NCBI GenBank assembly: GCA_002104905.1
Contig: MCFE01000021.1
Coordinates: 1-64,000, forward strand
Length of the DNA stretch: 64,000 bases
Direction: 5' to 3'
Origin: Basidiobolus meristosporus CBS 931.73
Taxonomy: Eukaryota > Basidiobolomycota > Basidiobolomycetes > Basidiobolales > Basidiobolaceae
Part shown: positions 60,457-64,000 of the stretch, one piece after another
Position numbering within the stretch: the stretch's first letter is position 1
Layout of the letters: every line of letters starts with the position of its first letter
The notes under the pieces: generated by a model
What the model saw: only the letters and a program-made list of their open reading frames with translations
Databases searched by the model: none
What the model was told of the DNA's origin: nothing
Translations under genes and position numbers: made by a program

Positions 60457-60856
60457 ATTCTCTGATCATTAATCGTCTGTGTATTACTAATGTATTTTTC
60501 TGTTTGATTCGAGCATCTGTAAGATGGCCAACAAGATCATTTCATTGATATCTATTGAACCCATTCATATCAGCATTTGCTCATTAGTTGAACATATACA
60601 AAGCGCCACATATCTTTCATATTGATCAATAAAACTCCGCATTCAAAAATAAGCGGTGCAAGAATTGCCCAAAACAGCAACAAGACGATACATCAGCAGG
60701 GACACTACTCTACAACTAATATGTTTATATACATATCCTTCACACTAACAAGCACTACACGTCCTCTCAGAACAAAAACCACGATAACTAGGCATGAATC
60801 AACTGCGTCTAATGATGTATGAGATCTCGGATGACGGAAATCAGCCCGTCCATGGA
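60457..60856. other. Convergent 3' spacer
   Basis: About 400 bases between the ends of CCH1 (+) and the ligase (-), with a plus-strand AATAAA at about 60627. No gene seen. Confidence 0.5.
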
Positions 60857-62533
60857 TCACGTATCTCGGGCACCACTTTCGTAAACGGCCTTGACTGTGG
60901 GGAATCTTAACGAGATGCTAGAGGGTGTTGAGGCCTTCCTGTTTACCGAGGGCTCTGTCTCCGAGTAGTATTGTACCGTGATCGGTTTTCCAATAATCAA
61001 AGAGGGAGTAGCTGCGTATCTAATTCGCTGATCCAGCGTAAACCCAGATCCAACATTAACCTTATTGCCTTTGTATCGAATGACGACTGATCCTAGTATC
61101 TCTCGCTCTTCGCTAGTTCCACGAACTGCCAGATTCATCTTTGTCTTCTGAATATCCTCAACAATGAACTCTTCGTCTTCCCACTGTTTGATTTTTAAGA
61201 GGTTTCGGCTTCGCTTCCCTTCGTATTCAGTATCGTTTCTTAGCATAAGACCCTCCCAACGTCTCTCAAAGGCGACGTTCTTCAGCTGCTGCAAGTGTGT
61301 AAAATCCTTGACTTTGGTGTGCTCAAGCAACTTCATTCTGGGATGGTCAAAATCGTTGAAGAGTTGATTCGCAAAGTCAAGACGCTCAGAAAAAAGTCTA
61401 CTTCTTTCCTTCATTAGGAACTCCTTATGTGTTAAAACGTCAAACACGAAATATACAGGGTCTTGAACTTGGTGCTCATTGCGAGAGATTTCTCGCATGA
61501 TAGCTTGGAAATTCTCTACATTCCCCTCAAGGTTGCGGCTATCTTTGAAGACACATATCTCCCCGTCAAATACCAAACCACCATGAAGAGTTTTCACCAG
61601 ATCCATGCGTGTGGAGGTGGATAGCAGTAACTTAGTGGCATCCATTATCTTCGATAAAGAGAAAAATTCATTCCCTCTTCTGGAAAAACATCTAATCTTT
61701 AGATCAGTCGGTGCTGAGTCGGTATCCAGGGATACGAACGTCAAACACCGGACTCCGTCCAGTTTTCTAGACGCATAAAATTTTCCCTTGGATCCGTGAA
61801 ATAAAGCCTCTTCTTCCGAAGGGTATAACGTCTCCGCCAATGCGGTCTTGAAATTCGAGATGCTTCCAGGCATCGCACGATTCAGCAAAGCGACGCCTAC
61901 ACCAGTTCCAAGCTTGCGATCTAATATATCGTATACGACATCGTGGTAGGTCTCCGAGCAACATCTATTAAGAAAACTCAGGATTGCGCCAATCGCGTTC
62001 AAACCGGTGAGTTCTCGAGAAGTAAGCCCCTTCAATAATTGCAGTAGCGTTCGTGGAGGTTGCTGAAAGGTTCTAGTTTTGGCCGGCAATTCATCCTCCT
62101 CCATCAATTCACGCACCCGTTTTGAGTGTAGGCCAAAAGTCAGCTTAGGGTCGGAAACAAAAGTCAAGATTGGGAATAGATGACGACTTGATTCCAAAAT
62201 TTTTATCTTCTCCGTGGTCGATTGAGTACTCTTGAGACGAGTCTGGAGTTCAAGCAACTGCGCTAAATCAACATCATTCGATTTTAAAACCTCTGAGAAT
62301 TCCGAGGTCTTATAAATGCGAGGATTTACTTCGCACTTTCTCCGAGTGGAAAATCCTCTGTGGGCCAAAATAGTAGCATTGTGGTTATCCCTAAGAGTGA
62401 AAGGACGAGTAGCTAAAAGAGGACAACCCGAGGGCCTCGGTAGCTTAGGTTTACTGATCTCAGTACTGAGAGTTGGGGTGTATCTGAAAAGCTTATCCAA
62501 CTGATGTACCAAGGAAGTTATCCGAGTTTTCAT
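60857..62533 (-). CDS. Phage-type ATP-dependent DNA ligase, probably mitochondrial
   Basis: A 558-residue intronless protein. The ATG at 62533 is preferred over the in-frame TTG at 62557. Nucleotidyltransferase motifs: I = ASRKLDGVRC (adenylated Lys), III = GGLVFDGEICVF, IIIa/IV = YFVFDVLTHKEFL and EGLMLRNDTEYEGKRS, V = LLKIKQWEDEEFIV. The OB-fold domain has the KVNVGSGFTLDQR loop typical of small phage- and virus-type DNA ligases, not the LIG1 (KYDGERAQ) type. The first ~75 residues (MKTRITSLVHQLDKLFRYTP..., LRDNHNATILAHRGFSTRR) are basic and Ser/Thr-rich, like a mitochondrial presequence, followed by a helical region of unclear relation. It seals nicks using ATP, plausibly in mitochondria. 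Lack of introns fits acquisition by transfer. Confidence 0.85.
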   Translation of the reverse strand: MKTRITSLVHQLDKLFRYTPTLSTEISKPKLPRPSGCPLLATRPFTLRDNHNATILAHRGFSTRRKCEVNPRIYKTSEFSEVLKSNDVDLAQLLELQTRLKSTQSTTEKIKILESSRHLFPILTFVSDPKLTFGLHSKRVRELMEEDELPAKTRTFQQPPRTLLQLLKGLTSRELTGLNAIGAILSFLNRCCSETYHDVVYDILDRKLGTGVGVALLNRAMPGSISNFKTALAETLYPSEEEALFHGSKGKFYASRKLDGVRCLTFVSLDTDSAPTDLKIRCFSRRGNEFFSLSKIMDATKLLLSTSTRMDLVKTLHGGLVFDGEICVFKDSRNLEGNVENFQAIMREISRNEHQVQDPVYFVFDVLTHKEFLMKERSRLFSERLDFANQLFNDFDHPRMKLLEHTKVKDFTHLQQLKNVAFERRWEGLMLRNDTEYEGKRSRNLLKIKQWEDEEFIVEDIQKTKMNLAVRGTSEEREILGSVVIRYKGNKVNVGSGFTLDQRIRYAATPSLIIGKPITVQYYSETEPSVNRKASTPSSISLRFPTVKAVYESGARDT

Positions 62534-62938
62534 AGTGGTGGAAACTCCTTTTGACAAACCTTCAAATGACCAATTTTGCCAGTTTTGCCATCAAACAAAA
62601 ATGATTTAAAAAATTTGAATTAACCTTGATTACCGGAGGGCTGTCCATTGAGTGTATGATGCGGGTGGTTGACCAACGGGTTCTAGAATCGGATACCAAA
62701 TTAAATGATTCGCTTAGACGCTCTACATACGTTATTCCACCTGGAATATATAGAAGGGGTCAGTAGAAATGTTGTTTTTCAGGTGTATTCTGGATTACCG
62801 ATCTAGCCTTATTCACAAAAACATTTACAAAAAGAGCTTTAAATGGGAATTCTAGATTTAACTTGACATTGGTCATATGGTCAACACAGCTATAAAACTA
62901 GATAGAGGTCGCCCGGATATCTGGTGTAATAAGTGAGT
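62534..62938. other. Divergent promoter between ligase and TPA1
   Basis: About 400 AT-rich bases between divergently transcribed genes; holds both promoters. No gene seen. Confidence 0.55.
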
Positions 62939-64000
62939 ATGACAGTGCTAAATGGTTCCGAGAAGCGTTCCTTGTCAGAGGAGGAGCAGAGTTGCAAAAA
63001 AGCCAAGTCTGTTTCCAACACCTTCAACTCTCGCTATTACGAGCCAGATTTCGTAAGCAACTTCAATCGCGGCTTCACTACTCGCATCCCTTTTCAGGAT
63101 GACCCCGAGAAGTCCCAAGCTTATACTCTTGGCTACCCCTTCCGAGCAGGCGCTTTGAGTGACGTTTTTGATCCCGATTTTCTGAAAGAAGTGAAGAAGG
63201 AGCTCCTCAATGAAGTCTTCTATCACAAGTCCAACGACCTGTACGAATTCTATCAATCGGAGGATTTGAAGCTCACCAAGAAACCCTACCTTTCAGCCTT
63301 GAGATCAGCCATCTTCAGTCCTGAATTTGTAAACCTCATGACTCGCTTAACCGGGATAAAGCTCAACTCCACTATAGATCTCGCTGGACAACGTTACAGT
63401 GATAAATCCTTTTTGTTGTGTCACGATGACGACGTCCGCAACGAGAATGAGGGGCGTCGCATAGCCTTTATTATCTACTTGGTTCCCGAGGATTGGTGCA
63501 AGGAAGATGGAGGATTGCTCAGTTTGTATTCCACGTATGTATCCCAGTTATTTTGAGGCCGAAGCATATTCGCAGTCGCTAAATCTTCCAATTCACTAGT
63601 GATATGCAAGACCAGCCCGCAGAGGTAATTCATTCCATTATCCCCAAATGGAACTCGGTTGCCTTCTTCCAGGTTGGAACCACCTCTTTCCATGAAGTGA
63701 CTGAAATCCTCACCGCGTCCAAAGACCGTGTTTCTATCACTGGCTGGTTCCATGGATCTGTTGATGATAATGCGGAAATTCCACTTCTAGAATATCAGCT
63801 GCTGAAACCTGAGCCTTCTCAATCAATTGAGGCATGGATCAACCCTAGATATCTCAACGAAGATGCCAGTAAACAGATCTCGGATATATTTTTGGAGCAG
63901 TCTAGTGTTGAGCTCCAGAAATTCTTGCGTCCTGAGGTGTACGATGAAGTCCTTAAAGCCTTATCCGATGCTTCTTGGTCCCGTTCGGTTGGTCCTGCCC
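62939..64000 (+). CDS. TPA1: TPA1/OGFOD1 ribosomal prolyl hydroxylase (5' part)
   Basis: 2-oxoglutarate/Fe(II) dioxygenase that hydroxylates a proline of ribosomal protein uS12 and affects translation termination. The start at 62939 gives MTVLNGSEKRSLSEEEQSC, a basic leader that may carry a nuclear signal (KKAK). The catalytic double-stranded beta helix has the iron ligands in LLCHDDDVRNENEGRRIAFI (H-x-D) and, after an intron (GTATGT...TCACTAG), the distal His in SFHEVTEIL and the 2-oxoglutarate Arg in KDRVSITGWFHG. The second, non-catalytic domain begins WINPRYLNEDASKQIS and is cut by the window end. The neighbouring ligase is divergent. Family call firm; C-terminus not visible. Confidence 0.9.

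Noticed and set aside
60733-60740. ATATCCTT, a second U12-like 5' splice motif.
   Set aside because: It lies about 280 nt past the CCH1 stop, outside any gene I can support, and no TTCCTTAAC-like branch site follows.

Overview
This is a nuclear segment of a fungal genome. The genes are intron-rich, with mostly 45-90 nt introns, GT...AG ends and CTAAC or TAAC-like branch sites. The gene set is fungal: a Cdc11-type septin, a Cch1-type calcium channel, a Ppn2-like polyphosphatase, a Hoy1-like homeobox factor, and a CBM19-like Cys-rich secreted protein with a mucin-like tail. It also carries genes that most Dikarya have lost or rarely keep: two minor-spliceosome proteins, CENATAC/CCDC84 and SNRNP48/U11-48K, and an EBP-type sterol isomerase. 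I infer an early-diverging, non-Dikarya fungus (Mucoromycota, Zoopagomycota or Basidiobolus-like). The species cannot be fixed from the sequence alone.

Layout. 0.1-7.5 kb: CENATAC (+), a tRNA m5C methyltransferase TRM4/NSUN2 (-), and a Gln-rich bHLH factor (-). 7.5-11 kb: a gene-poor decayed island. 11-14.2 kb: the SNARE VTI1 and the RNR small subunit (+). 14.2-22.9 kb: the homeobox factor (-), flanked by decayed islands. 22.9-27 kb: S-adenosylmethionine synthetase (+) and MTO1 (-). 28-32.9 kb: a Cdc11-like septin, a DUF1295/steroid-reductase-like membrane protein and a 73-residue G-protein gamma subunit (all +). 34.9-36.9 kb: two tandem, diverged IQ-motif orphan proteins. 37.5-42.9 kb: a Ppn2-like phosphatase and a 1222-residue secreted repeat protein with 24 tandem copies of a 93-bp unit (both -). 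44.2-47.8 kb: SNRNP48, EBP (+) and PIG-Y (-). 50-52 kb: transketolase. 53.2-60.5 kb: a 27-exon Cch1 calcium channel. 60.9-62.5 kb: a phage-type ATP-dependent DNA ligase (-). 62.9 kb to the end: TPA1/OGFOD1 (+), cut by the window edge.

The main finding links three places in the window. The Cch1 gene contains a textbook U12-type AT-AC intron (59104-59175): a perfect ATATCCTTT 5' splice site, an ATCCTTAAC branch site 8/9 identical to consensus, and a terminal AC 11 nt from the branch A. Removing it restores the conserved C-terminal reading frame, and I found no GT-AG alternative that does. The same 64 kb encodes SNRNP48, which recognises U12-type 5' splice sites, and CENATAC, which is needed for AT-AN minor introns. 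The minor spliceosome is therefore very probably active in this fungus. The intron also lies in a voltage-gated channel gene, the gene class in which animals keep minor introns.

Other genes cover RNA modification and translation (TRM4, MTO1, TPA1), membranes and trafficking (VTI1, PIG-Y, EBP, DUF1295 protein), signalling (G gamma, Cch1, IQ proteins) and core metabolism (RNR2, SAM synthetase, transketolase). Exon joins were inferred by eye from splice signals and protein-family conservation; CDS coordinates span first to last coding base, introns included.
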